DNA of 64,000 nucleotides. It comes from UBA6059 sp040219045. GTDB taxonomy: Bacteria > Bacteroidota > Bacteroidia > Cytophagales > Cyclobacteriaceae. Location of the stretch: the NCBI GenBank assembly GCA_965229505.1, contig OZ245881.1, positions 5,146,001 to 5,210,000 of the forward strand, read 5' to 3'. The stretch's first letter is position 1. Each line of letters opens with the position of its first letter. A program made the translations under genes and the position numbers. The notes below the pieces were generated by a model. That model had not been told where the DNA came from. It worked only from the letters and a program-made list of their open reading frames with translations, and ran no database searches. Of this stretch, positions 35,035-43,263 are shown piece by piece.

Positions 35035-37269
35035 TTAACGCCCTTGATTGTTGCTTTTGGTTTCAATTGCCTCTAATCTTCTATTCAATTGTTCCATTTT
35101 TTTATTTTGCTTAATTATCATGTCGTCCTTAGCATCACTCGAAGCTTTAATTTCGATCAAATGTAAAGTCAGTTCCTCTATCTTCTTGAGTAATAGCAGG
35201 TTCATTTCACCTAAGCTCATACCCGTTTCTTCAAGTTCTACAGCACTAGGAATCTCCGGGAGGTGACTATTCTTCTCAATGAAATTTTTTACCTCATCTA
35301 ATGGCGATAAATTATAGTCTTCATGAAATACATAGTCAGGAACACCCACCACTTGTACCACGATCTCTTCTGCCTCTACCATGCCATCGATAGACATCAA
35401 ATAATCGTCCCCGACCGCATTGGTGCCCACGCCTATCTTACCAGAGGTATAGCTGATTAGACCCGCAGAACTAGTCCAAGGACTTGAAGTTGTAACATTA
35501 AACTTGGTTCCGTCCCATGAGAGACCAGAGCCTGTAAGCACTGCTCCATCAACGACAAAATCGTTGGATACCCAATCAATACCATGTCCATCCATAGATC
35601 CACCATCAACGAACATGTTACCGTTACTGCTATTCCACTTCAAACCATTTCCATCAATTTCATCTCCTTTTATATAGAGGGTGCTTCCATCCCACGCTAA
35701 GCCCTGACCTTCAAATTGTGATCCATCTACTTTGAATTTTTCATTGGAAGAATCCCATTCGAAACCAGCACCTACCAGTTCGTTACCTCGGACATATAGT
35801 CGATTGGAATCCCAGCCTATACCATTACCATTGATAAGATTTCCATTAAAGTGGAGCTTATTACCTGTCCAAGAGAGGCCTGTACCTCCGATAACCGAGC
35901 CTCGTTCGGTGTAAGCTGCATCCCAGTTGGTCGAGTTACTGACCACATTAAGCTGATTAGCTGACCATTCGAGACCTGATCCCGCAATAGCGGAACCTCG
36001 CTCGGCGTAAGCAGAATCCCATTGCATGGAATTACCTCCTGACGACTTTATATCACCGTCTACATCCAACCCATAGCTTAGATTGGGATTCGTCGTATTT
36101 ATACCAACTGTTGGTCCGTCGTGATATATAGCATCGTCTGATTGCTGCCAGGTCCAGGGGTTCTCAGGATCATTTTGAGTAACACTCACCTCCACCTGAT
36201 CATAATTATCGGTAAATATGATATGAAGGTAGAGGTCATCCGGGATTGTACCTGTATATGTATGCAGAACGGAATTATTAACTATGAAATCAACCTTTCC
36301 ATTCTCAATAGCGAACTTAAACTCTGCCAATTGCGGGCCGCTGCTCGTATAGTACACAGTACCTGACTGTGAAGGGTCATAGATACCTAAATCTTGAAAA
36401 GAAGATTCATAGAAGAACTTAAAGTCCATAGTACCGCTACTACTTGTGCTGTTTACGTCATCGGTAAGTCCAATCCAGATATCATCATAGTCAGCTACCT
36501 GAACGTCAATCGTATATGTACCTCCATGACTGGAAGAAATGGGATCTGCAGTCATGCCGTAAGAGGTGCCTCCTTCAATTGAAGTCAGTACTTTCCCTGT
36601 TCCATCTACAGACACCTCATAAGTATTCATCCAATATATATCTTCATCCGTTGTGTTTTGGGCAACTTGATCGCATGAACACGGTGCTTGCGTATTATCT
36701 ACTGGGTTAATCGAAGCATTTACTTGAGCTCCTTCCCTTCCAAGCTTTACATGTCCAACAAACTCATCAGGGAGGATGGTCATATCGGTATGGACATACT
36801 CTACAACTTCATTCACAATAACCCATACCTCGTCCTGATTAATCTGAAAACGAATATTCGGATAGTCCACGGCATCACCATTGCTATAAACGGTGGTTCC
36901 GTTGGCATATATATAGAGTTTGGCAAATGCTCCCCCTGGTTCATAAGCTACCTTTAAGATCATGTCATTATGAGATGATGCTGCAGCCATTGGGTTACTT
37001 AAGCCAAAGTAACTGTTGTAATATCCAGAGTTGCCAATGGCAGTAAAGTTAACGTCGAAAGTGCCACCATCCGTCTTCTGTATTTTAGCTGCCGTCATAG
37101 CATGCTGTGAAGAATATGAGTATGTGGAGGTTAGAACATCTCCGGATACATTAATATTAGAAACGTTCATCCATTGAGCTGATACAGAATGGGCAAAAGC
37201 TCCAAAAAGAATTAAGAACGACAGTTTTTTGATTGTTCGATTGTCCAATAAAAAGCTAAATAGTCTCAT
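35035..37269 (-). CDS. Tail-fibre-like exported surface protein, longer paralogue
   Basis: A 744-residue protein with signal peptide (ending SVSAQ) and two similar N-terminal beta domains, each of about 150 residues (first with GGTFDVNFTAIGNSGYYNSYF, second with GGTYTIDVQVADYDDIWIGL), which look like concanavalin-type or lectin-like modules. From about residue 400 it is built of repeats: two WDxAYxERGS units (WDSAYAERGSAIAGSGLEW, WDAAYTERGSVIGGTGLSW) and seven or so G-x-G-L-x-W units, then YTSGKIGVGT and the same C-terminal block as the downstream paralogue plus an added coiled coil of 40 residues. It is separated from the coiled-coil/barrel gene by eight bases. Likely surface fibre; partner unknown. 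Confidence 0.8.
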   Translation of the reverse strand: MRLFSFLLDNRTIKKLSFLILFGAFAHSVSAQWMNVSNINVSGDVLTSTYSYSSQHAMTAAKIQKTDGGTFDVNFTAIGNSGYYNSYFGLSNPMAAASSHNDMILKVAYEPGGAFAKLYIYANGTTVYSNGDAVDYPNIRFQINQDEVWVIVNEVVEYVHTDMTILPDEFVGHVKLGREGAQVNASINPVDNTQAPCSCDQVAQNTTDEDIYWMNTYEVSVDGTGKVLTSIEGGTSYGMTADPISSSHGGTYTIDVQVADYDDIWIGLTDDVNSTSSSGTMDFKFFYESSFQDLGIYDPSQSGTVYYTSSGPQLAEFKFAIENGKVDFIVNNSVLHTYTGTIPDDLYLHIIFTDNYDQVEVSVTQNDPENPWTWQQSDDAIYHDGPTVGINTTNPNLSYGLDVDGDIKSSGGNSMQWDSAYAERGSAIAGSGLEWSANQLNVVSNSTNWDAAYTERGSVIGGTGLSWTGNKLHFNGNLINGNGIGWDSNRLYVRGNELVGAGFEWDSSNEKFKVDGSQFEGQGLAWDGSTLYIKGDEIDGNGLKWNSSNGNMFVDGGSMDGHGIDWVSNDFVVDGAVLTGSGLSWDGTKFNVTTSSPWTSSAGLISYTSGKIGVGTNAVGDDYLMSIDGMVEAEEIVVQVVGVPDYVFHEDYNLSPLDEVKNFIEKNSHLPEIPSAVELEETGMSLGEMNLLLLKKIEELTLHLIEIKASSDAKDDMIIKQNKKMEQLNRRLEAIETKSNNQGR
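35201..35697. repeat. Copy 2 of the 497-bp near-identical tract
   Basis: Direct repeat of 33788-34284, offset by 1,413 bases, with 13 differences. The high identity against diverged flanks points to recent duplication or gene conversion between the two tail-fibre-like genes. Confidence 0.9.
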
Positions 37270-37276
37270 ATCATTA

Positions 37277-38776
37277 TCATTTAATCATCACACCAAAACG
37301 GACGATCCACGGACTTTCGTAGGGGCCGTTTTGTGTGTCTGTGAGGTTGTACAATAATTGAAAATTGCCTTTGAGTCGGCTATGTATCGTGTAGGTCTTG
37401 CCGAGACCCATTAAAAAATTATTGACGACACTGGTGCCTGAGCGATTTTCCTCGTGGGATTTGACCCAGAAACGCTCGCCTTCTAAATGGGCATAAAAGC
37501 CCTTGAAAAAGGTGAAATCTGTAAACACGCGAGCGGCCAGGCCATACTCCTGATCCAGATCCACGCCGCTATTAAAATCCCAGTTGGTGCGATAGGTAAG
37601 GCCTGCTCCTAATATGAGCTTTTTCGTAGCATTCCACCCCAGCCACGGTGAGAAGTCGATATTGGTAACCTCTCCTATCTGTAGCTGGAGATTGCCGCCA
37701 TATACGAAGCGCTCAGCAAAGGGTGTCTGCTTGCGCTCGAGGCTGTCATAGGTGCCTAATACGGCTCCCTTCTGTCGGGCACTATCAACCTTCGCATAGG
37801 CGCTGGCCAGGTCATCGATGTGTTGGCTAAAGGCCGTACGAGCGGATAGCTGTCGGGCACGCGAGGTGATCATCTGTCGGGCTTGCTCGTTGGTGGCCAA
37901 ATCAGCGCCTTGGGGGATTTCCATAGGGAAGAACTGCTGTTTGAGATCCGCAGGAGATACTGCGGTCATTTCAGTACCCTGGAGCTGTTGTGTCAACTGT
38001 GCTTCTGCCTCGGCCTGTACCCGCTGTTCGGTGCTGGCCTTCAACTCCTGATATTCGGCGGCAGCTATAGCCTTAAGACTGTCTTTATCCTTTAGCAAAG
38101 GTTGGTAAGTGAGTGCCTCACTGGTCAGTCCATCGGTATGCTCATCCGCCTTGTTGATGGCCTGGATCTTCAGTTCTTCTTTCTGCTCATCATAGGCGGT
38201 ACTGATGAGAGTATCTATCTCCTCCTTATTTTTCAGGGTCTCAGTATAGGCTTTCGTTTCTTGTATTTGGGGGGCCAACTCCTCGTACTCCTCTGTTAAA
38301 CCTGCAGCTTCTACGCCCCTATGATGATGGCGCTCAAAGCCCATCTTCACTTCGTCCCAGTCAATGTTCTTCTTGATCTCCTTGACCTCCTTATACTGTC
38401 GATCATAGGCCTCATACTGGGCTTGATACTCCTCTGCCTGGCGCTCATAGATTTGATACTTCTCGATCTCTCTGAGCCGCGACTTAGCAAAACGCTTCCC
38501 GACCAGATACTCCTCTCCCAGCCTATCTAAAGTTTGTAGGCTATCTTTTTTAAATTGCCTAAAACGGTTTTTTAACTCCTTAGCCTCCTCCCAATACTCG
38601 CTTTCTATGTTAATGTTGGATTGTATCTGTGCGCTAAGGCTCAGCCCTGTGCACAAAACCAGCCACAAGACCAGCATCCAATGACGAAATGAGCAAAACC
38701 CCCTTGGCTTCACACCAATACCTGGATATCGAGCTCCGCTCGTTTGCAATCGTTCATATGGTGTGCGAGTGATCAT
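37277..38776 (-). CDS. Coiled-coil protein with a C-terminal outer-membrane barrel-like region
   Basis: Encoded in the RHS operon, seven bases after the 960-residue RHS gene. The frame opens at 38776 but the signal peptide (WMLVLWLVLCTGLSLSAQ) begins near residue 33, so an ATG at 38677 may be the start. Residues about 45-330 are almost entirely charged, Glu/Lys/Gln-rich helix (KNRFRQFKKDSLQTLDRLGEE and similar), a long periplasmic or extracellular coiled coil. Residues about 350-499 are beta strands with aromatic girdles (VYGGNLQLQIGEV, LILGAGLTYRTNWDF, GFYAHLEGERFWV, WIVRFGVMIK) like a small outer-membrane barrel. It may be the anchor or conduit for the RHS protein. No known family was recognised. 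Confidence 0.75.
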   Translation of the reverse strand: MITRTPYERLQTSGARYPGIGVKPRGFCSFRHWMLVLWLVLCTGLSLSAQIQSNINIESEYWEEAKELKNRFRQFKKDSLQTLDRLGEEYLVGKRFAKSRLREIEKYQIYERQAEEYQAQYEAYDRQYKEVKEIKKNIDWDEVKMGFERHHHRGVEAAGLTEEYEELAPQIQETKAYTETLKNKEEIDTLISTAYDEQKEELKIQAINKADEHTDGLTSEALTYQPLLKDKDSLKAIAAAEYQELKASTEQRVQAEAEAQLTQQLQGTEMTAVSPADLKQQFFPMEIPQGADLATNEQARQMITSRARQLSARTAFSQHIDDLASAYAKVDSARQKGAVLGTYDSLERKQTPFAERFVYGGNLQLQIGEVTNIDFSPWLGWNATKKLILGAGLTYRTNWDFNSGVDLDQEYGLAARVFTDFTFFKGFYAHLEGERFWVKSHEENRSGTSVVNNFLMGLGKTYTIHSRLKGNFQLLYNLTDTQNGPYESPWIVRFGVMIK

Positions 38777-38782
38777 TCAGGT

Positions 38783-41665
38783 CTAGTGCTCATTCACATA
38801 GCTATACTCATAGCGCTGTAGATAATTGCCCTTATGGTCCTTGATCCACTCCAGGCGGCCAAATACATCGTACTCGTATTCGATCTTCTGGCCATTCCTA
38901 TCTGTTTCAGTAAGTACGCCTACCAATGGTTTGTAGGTGTAGGTGGTCGTTACACCGTTAGTGCTTTGGGAGGTAATTAAACTGTGGGTTTCAGGGTCAT
39001 AAGTAATACTGGTGTTCGTTAAGCCATTGTCTGAAACACTAGTAGGATTTCCATAAGCATCATAGGCACTAATAGTGCTTTGGGCAATACCATAGTGATT
39101 GTCAATAGAGAAATAATTGAAGGCATCAATGGCTATTGGCGTAAAAACTTCGCTACCGCTTCCAACATCTAATGGTTCATTGGTTTGCAAGGCGTAAGTT
39201 TTGTAAGGATAGACTTGGTCAACGTTCGCATTGAACAAACCATATGTACTAAGGCTCGCAGAAATCACTTTATCATCCTTATACTGTACAACTTCTAACG
39301 GTACTGCATTGATGTTCTTACTAATCAATCTTGCAATTGCTCTCGATTCTGGATCACCATCAACAAGGTTAGCTGACAACTCAAAGTCGAATGGGTATCG
39401 ATAAGTCATCTTGTACACAGATCCATCACTGCCTGTAGTAGTCTCACTGATCAACTGATTATGCTCCTGCTCGTACTCGTATGATGTCAAACTAGCCATC
39501 CTGTCCCATGGCTCATCCATATCTGCCAACCATTCCTCACGTGTTATCATATAGAGTGGCTGTGAAATTAGATTGTACGTGGAGATATCATAGATATTGG
39601 TATATCTGGTATTAATGCACATAGCCGTAATTTGAATTTTCTCGGTTGTAGAAAAATTATATCCATATGAAGTTCGAGCTATACGATTTCCTGAGCTATT
39701 GAATACTTCAATACTCTTAAGTCTACCTCGTTTCCAGCCCCTATATGAAAGTGCTGAAAATGGAGCCGCTGTAGGATCTGCTTCCGAAAAAGACATGATT
39801 GGAATTCCACCTCCTGAAACGTCATAGGCTGTTTGCGCTTCGGGTAACAGGTCAGGGTGGTCGTCATGACCAGTATAGCTATATAAGGCTTTTGAACCAT
39901 CACTTCGGATTTCTTCAATTTCTTCATATCCCATTTCGCCACCGAATAGATCATTGCCTGGAGACATAGGCTCTTCTGAAATACTAATAAACTCAGAAGC
40001 GCAAGAAGTATTAATACTTACACTCACTAGCAAGGGGCCTAAGGCAACTGGTAATGGAATTGAGATTTCTTCCCCTGCAATTTTCGTGTATTTTGTGACG
40101 TAACTCGGTTTAGCAAAGTAACCACCCCTATAATTGTATGTGGTGACAAGGTCAGGACTCGAACCACTCACAAATCTTGTCTCTGATAGTCTTAGGCCGG
40201 GACCTTGGTCAAAAGGAAGTTCATCACCAATTGAAAGCGAAGCACTACCTATTATTGAAGCTCCTCTAATCACTTTCCCGAAGTTCCTTTCGTAGCTATA
40301 GTTCACAATACCAGCAGACTGTAGCGTAATGCTCTTGAGCATACCATTGTGATAAACTACATTGGAAATAGCGTCAAAGGCATTTTTGTCTGTAGTTCCG
40401 TATAGGGATTCATCCATACTTGCAATCGGGACATTGTAGTCACCGGCATCATATGTGCTATTAACATTGGGATAGCCCCAGTGGTCCTTGAAACCAGAGT
40501 CTCTTCTGGGCAAATTATCTCTATTGAAGTAGTCAAAGCTGCGATATTGAATGCGCTGACCTCCGCTCACCTTATCTATACGATCCAGATAGAGGCGCTT
40601 GCATTCTGCCGTGGCACAATAGGCAACAGGTGCGATCTCCTTGGGACTCTGCAACGATAGGCCATAGTTTGTAAAAAACTCATATTGAAAGATAGACTGA
40701 TCATCAGAATTTACTATTTCAATTTTATCGAGCGCATAGGCATTGGGCAAGTCCTCTCTTTGCGTAGGACTATACTCAAATAACATCCTTCCAATAGGCC
40801 CTATGATCTTCTTTATTACACTTTCTTTGATTGTTGACTCATGTTTTAGATCAACCCAAAAATCAGTATTACCTGTGCATTCACTTGATAGTAACTTGTT
40901 ATAGATCTTAGAATTAAGCTCATGTGAATAGCCAGGATCATTCTGATCATAAATCAGCTCAAATTCTAATACGCCATCTGGTCCAATGATACTGGTCAAA
41001 TGCCAGGAAGAAATATATTCATACTCCTTACCTAAATTGTCCTCCCGGTAATATTTATCATGACTTAACTCACGTGATAAATTAGGCAACCCGTCACGGT
41101 CAATCAGTTCGCCGAATATGTACTGCATCCCATTGGCAGCTGTAATAATCCAGGTTCCCTCTTCACTACAAAAGTTCGAGACAATATCTACTGCATCATA
41201 AGGTATGGTATGAAAGCCTTCGTTCGTAACTACGAAACTGCCTGAATGACCTGGGAATTGGTAATAGAAAAGATCTGGTTCTCCATCAAGGCGATCGTAT
41301 GCGATATCCTTAAAGTCTATAGGATCTGTACTATTTAAAGTCGAACTCGAGTTGTGGCAAAAACCACCAGTTGAATAAGGCGTAGGAGATTTATCATCTG
41401 GTATGCCTCGAACCACGCGTTGAATCGAGCCCCCCGCTATCAAATCCCATCCCATACCAAAATTAGAAGCTAGCTGATCGACCTTGATTCCTTTGGTATT
41501 GTATATTAAGCTGACTGGCATGCTCATTTTACGACCGGGAAGCTCATAGAGCGGAACGGAGACTGTAGTATTTTGACCAAATGTCCCCCGAGCACCTCCA
41601 AAAATCATTACGGCTAAAAGAAGTGCGAAGAAAAAATTAGTCTGATATTTTAAAAATCGATTCAT
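38783..41665 (-). CDS. RHS-repeat protein without a toxin-type C-terminus
   Basis: A 960-residue exported protein (signal ending TFGQ) with the N-terminal block VPLYELPGRKMSMPVSLIY and NFGMGWDLIAGGSIQRVV, typical of Bacteroidota RHS proteins of this length. The C-terminal 250 residues carry recognisable YD/RHS repeats (YDAYGNPTSVSDNGLTNTS, YTYKPLVGVLTETDRNGQ, YEYDVFGRLEWIKDHKGN). It stops at YSYVNEH without the DPDG junction and variable tip of RHS toxins. It may be a shell or scaffold for the giant RHS protein encoded upstream in the same operon, or a separate surface protein. Four bases separate it from the preceding gene. Confidence 0.85.
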   Translation of the reverse strand: MNRFLKYQTNFFFALLLAVMIFGGARGTFGQNTTVSVPLYELPGRKMSMPVSLIYNTKGIKVDQLASNFGMGWDLIAGGSIQRVVRGIPDDKSPTPYSTGGFCHNSSSTLNSTDPIDFKDIAYDRLDGEPDLFYYQFPGHSGSFVVTNEGFHTIPYDAVDIVSNFCSEEGTWIITAANGMQYIFGELIDRDGLPNLSRELSHDKYYREDNLGKEYEYISSWHLTSIIGPDGVLEFELIYDQNDPGYSHELNSKIYNKLLSSECTGNTDFWVDLKHESTIKESVIKKIIGPIGRMLFEYSPTQREDLPNAYALDKIEIVNSDDQSIFQYEFFTNYGLSLQSPKEIAPVAYCATAECKRLYLDRIDKVSGGQRIQYRSFDYFNRDNLPRRDSGFKDHWGYPNVNSTYDAGDYNVPIASMDESLYGTTDKNAFDAISNVVYHNGMLKSITLQSAGIVNYSYERNFGKVIRGASIIGSASLSIGDELPFDQGPGLRLSETRFVSGSSPDLVTTYNYRGGYFAKPSYVTKYTKIAGEEISIPLPVALGPLLVSVSINTSCASEFISISEEPMSPGNDLFGGEMGYEEIEEIRSDGSKALYSYTGHDDHPDLLPEAQTAYDVSGGGIPIMSFSEADPTAAPFSALSYRGWKRGRLKSIEVFNSSGNRIARTSYGYNFSTTEKIQITAMCINTRYTNIYDISTYNLISQPLYMITREEWLADMDEPWDRMASLTSYEYEQEHNQLISETTTGSDGSVYKMTYRYPFDFELSANLVDGDPESRAIARLISKNINAVPLEVVQYKDDKVISASLSTYGLFNANVDQVYPYKTYALQTNEPLDVGSGSEVFTPIAIDAFNYFSIDNHYGIAQSTISAYDAYGNPTSVSDNGLTNTSITYDPETHSLITSQSTNGVTTTYTYKPLVGVLTETDRNGQKIEYEYDVFGRLEWIKDHKGNYLQRYEYSYVNEH

Positions 41666-41669
41666 GATC

Positions 41670-42674
41670 CTAAAGCGTTTTGACTCTCAATATTTGACCG
41701 GATTCTATATCCAGCGCGTACAATACATTACCTCCTGAAAATGCAGAAGACAGCAATCCTCCTATGATGCCCTGATAGTAAGTACCTCTCGTGACGGCAT
41801 TGAAGTTGGCCTCCTTTGGGCCAATGAAGAAGAACCCACTTTCCTCTTTCTCAAGTGGATAAAAGCCATCTAAGAAGCGGATATACAACTCGTTGTTATA
41901 AGCAAACCCAAAGCAGTCTTCATGCTCGGCCTTTACTTTTCTATTTTTCTCATCTAACACCCTGGCTTTCAATGCACTTGGTTTTGGCACCACCCTGTAT
42001 TGATTCTCCATCAGGGGTGTATTTTTTTTGAAATCCGAGAAACTCGGAAATACGCCATCCTCATATCTAGAACTGGTATAAATCGGCATATTCTCAAGGC
42101 TAATTAGATAGGAGGCATAGTCACGTTCTTCACCTGTTTCGTGTTGCCATTCAGAGTGCGCAAAGTCTAGAACAGCTTGCTCACTCGCGCTAATCAAGCT
42201 ACTGCCCTTACCGTTCTTTAATGATGTAGTCTTGCACTCATCCTGTCCAAAGGAAGTGTGAATTTTATACCAATGGCCTTCCTCATTTTGGCGATAAAAA
42301 TCAAAGGCGACTTCTGACCGGGTAAAGGATCGACCTGCGCGCATGTACTCACTGATATAGAGCGTATTGACCTTGATCACTACCGGAATATCTCCTTCGG
42401 TTCTCTTCACGGATTTATTGAAAATATTCTCCAATGACTCGTCTAGTGGTCTATCCAGCATAGCGAAGATTTTGGCGTTGTTTAATCCATACTGCACCAA
42501 ACCGATATGGCTTTGATCTTTGCGATTGTCAAAGACTTTCTCAACAAAGAAACCCTGAAAGTTTCCTTCCATCTCATAGCCATCCAGGCTAACCGTGTAG
42601 GTCTGCTGTGCGCATAGGTCAAGAAAGCCTAAGCACAAAACAACTAGCCACATCAATCTGACATTTATTACCAT
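41670..42674 (-). CDS. Exported hypothetical protein in the RHS operon
   Basis: Not recognised as a known family. The ATG at 42674 is preferred, because it is followed directly by a signal peptide (LMWLVVLCLGFLDLCAQ); the frame is open for 33 more codons to an ATG at 42773. The mature part (about 310 residues) is mixed alpha/beta with many charged residues (FFVEKVFDNRKDQSHIGLVQ, DRPLDESLENIFNKSV, VIKVNTLYISEYM). The end contains GSAFSGGNVLYALDIESGQILRV. Several such proteins occur in Bacteroidota next to RHS genes. It may be a periplasmic helper for RHS secretion or assembly; this is inference from location. Confidence 0.7.
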   Translation of the reverse strand: MVINVRLMWLVVLCLGFLDLCAQQTYTVSLDGYEMEGNFQGFFVEKVFDNRKDQSHIGLVQYGLNNAKIFAMLDRPLDESLENIFNKSVKRTEGDIPVVIKVNTLYISEYMRAGRSFTRSEVAFDFYRQNEEGHWYKIHTSFGQDECKTTSLKNGKGSSLISASEQAVLDFAHSEWQHETGEERDYASYLISLENMPIYTSSRYEDGVFPSFSDFKKNTPLMENQYRVVPKPSALKARVLDEKNRKVKAEHEDCFGFAYNNELYIRFLDGFYPLEKEESGFFFIGPKEANFNAVTRGTYYQGIIGGLLSSAFSGGNVLYALDIESGQILRVKTL

Positions 42675-42893
42675 CGAGCAGCGCAAATGATCCTTATACG
42701 AGCGGAAAAAGAAATATCTGACTTTACCTGGATCATTCTGGTGATTTACTTTATGTGGTTGATATGTTGACATTTAGTACTTGATTGCTGACTTTCTTGC
42801 TTCAGTTACTTAATTTTTTTTTAAAACATTTAATTGACATTATGAATCTTAAAGCGTGGAACCAAGTACCCATATTTGTCCAGTAATCCATGA

Positions 42894-43253
42894 TTACTGT
42901 ATTTTTTGAAATGTGTATTTATAGGTTTTTTCTTGACTAAATAATATCAAAGTATCTGAGAACGATGGCTTACTAACAATATCACCAGGTTGAGCCAGTT
43001 GGCTGAAAATATTATGCTCATTAAGCTTAGAAGTATAAGGTTGGAAATAGTACTCTTTACTATCAACACATAGCTTTGTCCCCGAAACAGAGCCCATAGT
43101 TGGACACGAAATCTTTCCATTAATCTCAGTAGAGTAAAATCTATCAAACCTTTCTTGACTCCTATTTTTCACTTTTTTGGATCGGTAGAATCCTAAAAGA
43201 ATAATAATTATTATGAATAGGGTGACGGTCAATTTGACTTTTCTAGTGATCAT
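42894..43253 (-). CDS. Small membrane-anchored protein after the RHS tip (possible immunity or accessory)
   Basis: A 119-residue protein with a basic N-terminus and one strong membrane helix (residues 7-22), then a small beta-rich extracytoplasmic domain ending SFSDTLILFSQEKTYKYTF. The gene starts ten bases after the stop of the 2,889-residue RHS gene. It is very AT-rich (13 of 60 GC at 42901-42960). Similar short anchored proteins (INGKI start, GD-I-x-K-x-S ending) are often found after RHS genes in Bacteroidota. Placement suggests an immunity protein for the RHS tip or an accessory. No homologue with known function was recognised. Confidence 0.6.
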   Translation of the reverse strand: MITRKVKLTVTLFIIIIILLGFYRSKKVKNRSQERFDRFYSTEINGKISCPTMGSVSGTKLCVDSKEYYFQPYTSKLNEHNIFSQLAQPGDIVSKPSFSDTLILFSQEKTYKYTFQKIQ

Positions 43254-43263
43254 GATGATGAAG

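Noticed and set aside
33697..37269. Prophage or R-type pyocin interpretation of the tail-fibre-like proteins
   Set aside because: Both have signal peptides, and no capsid, sheath, tube, baseplate or lysis gene is near. The repeat and C-terminal block are common in Bacteroidota surface proteins.
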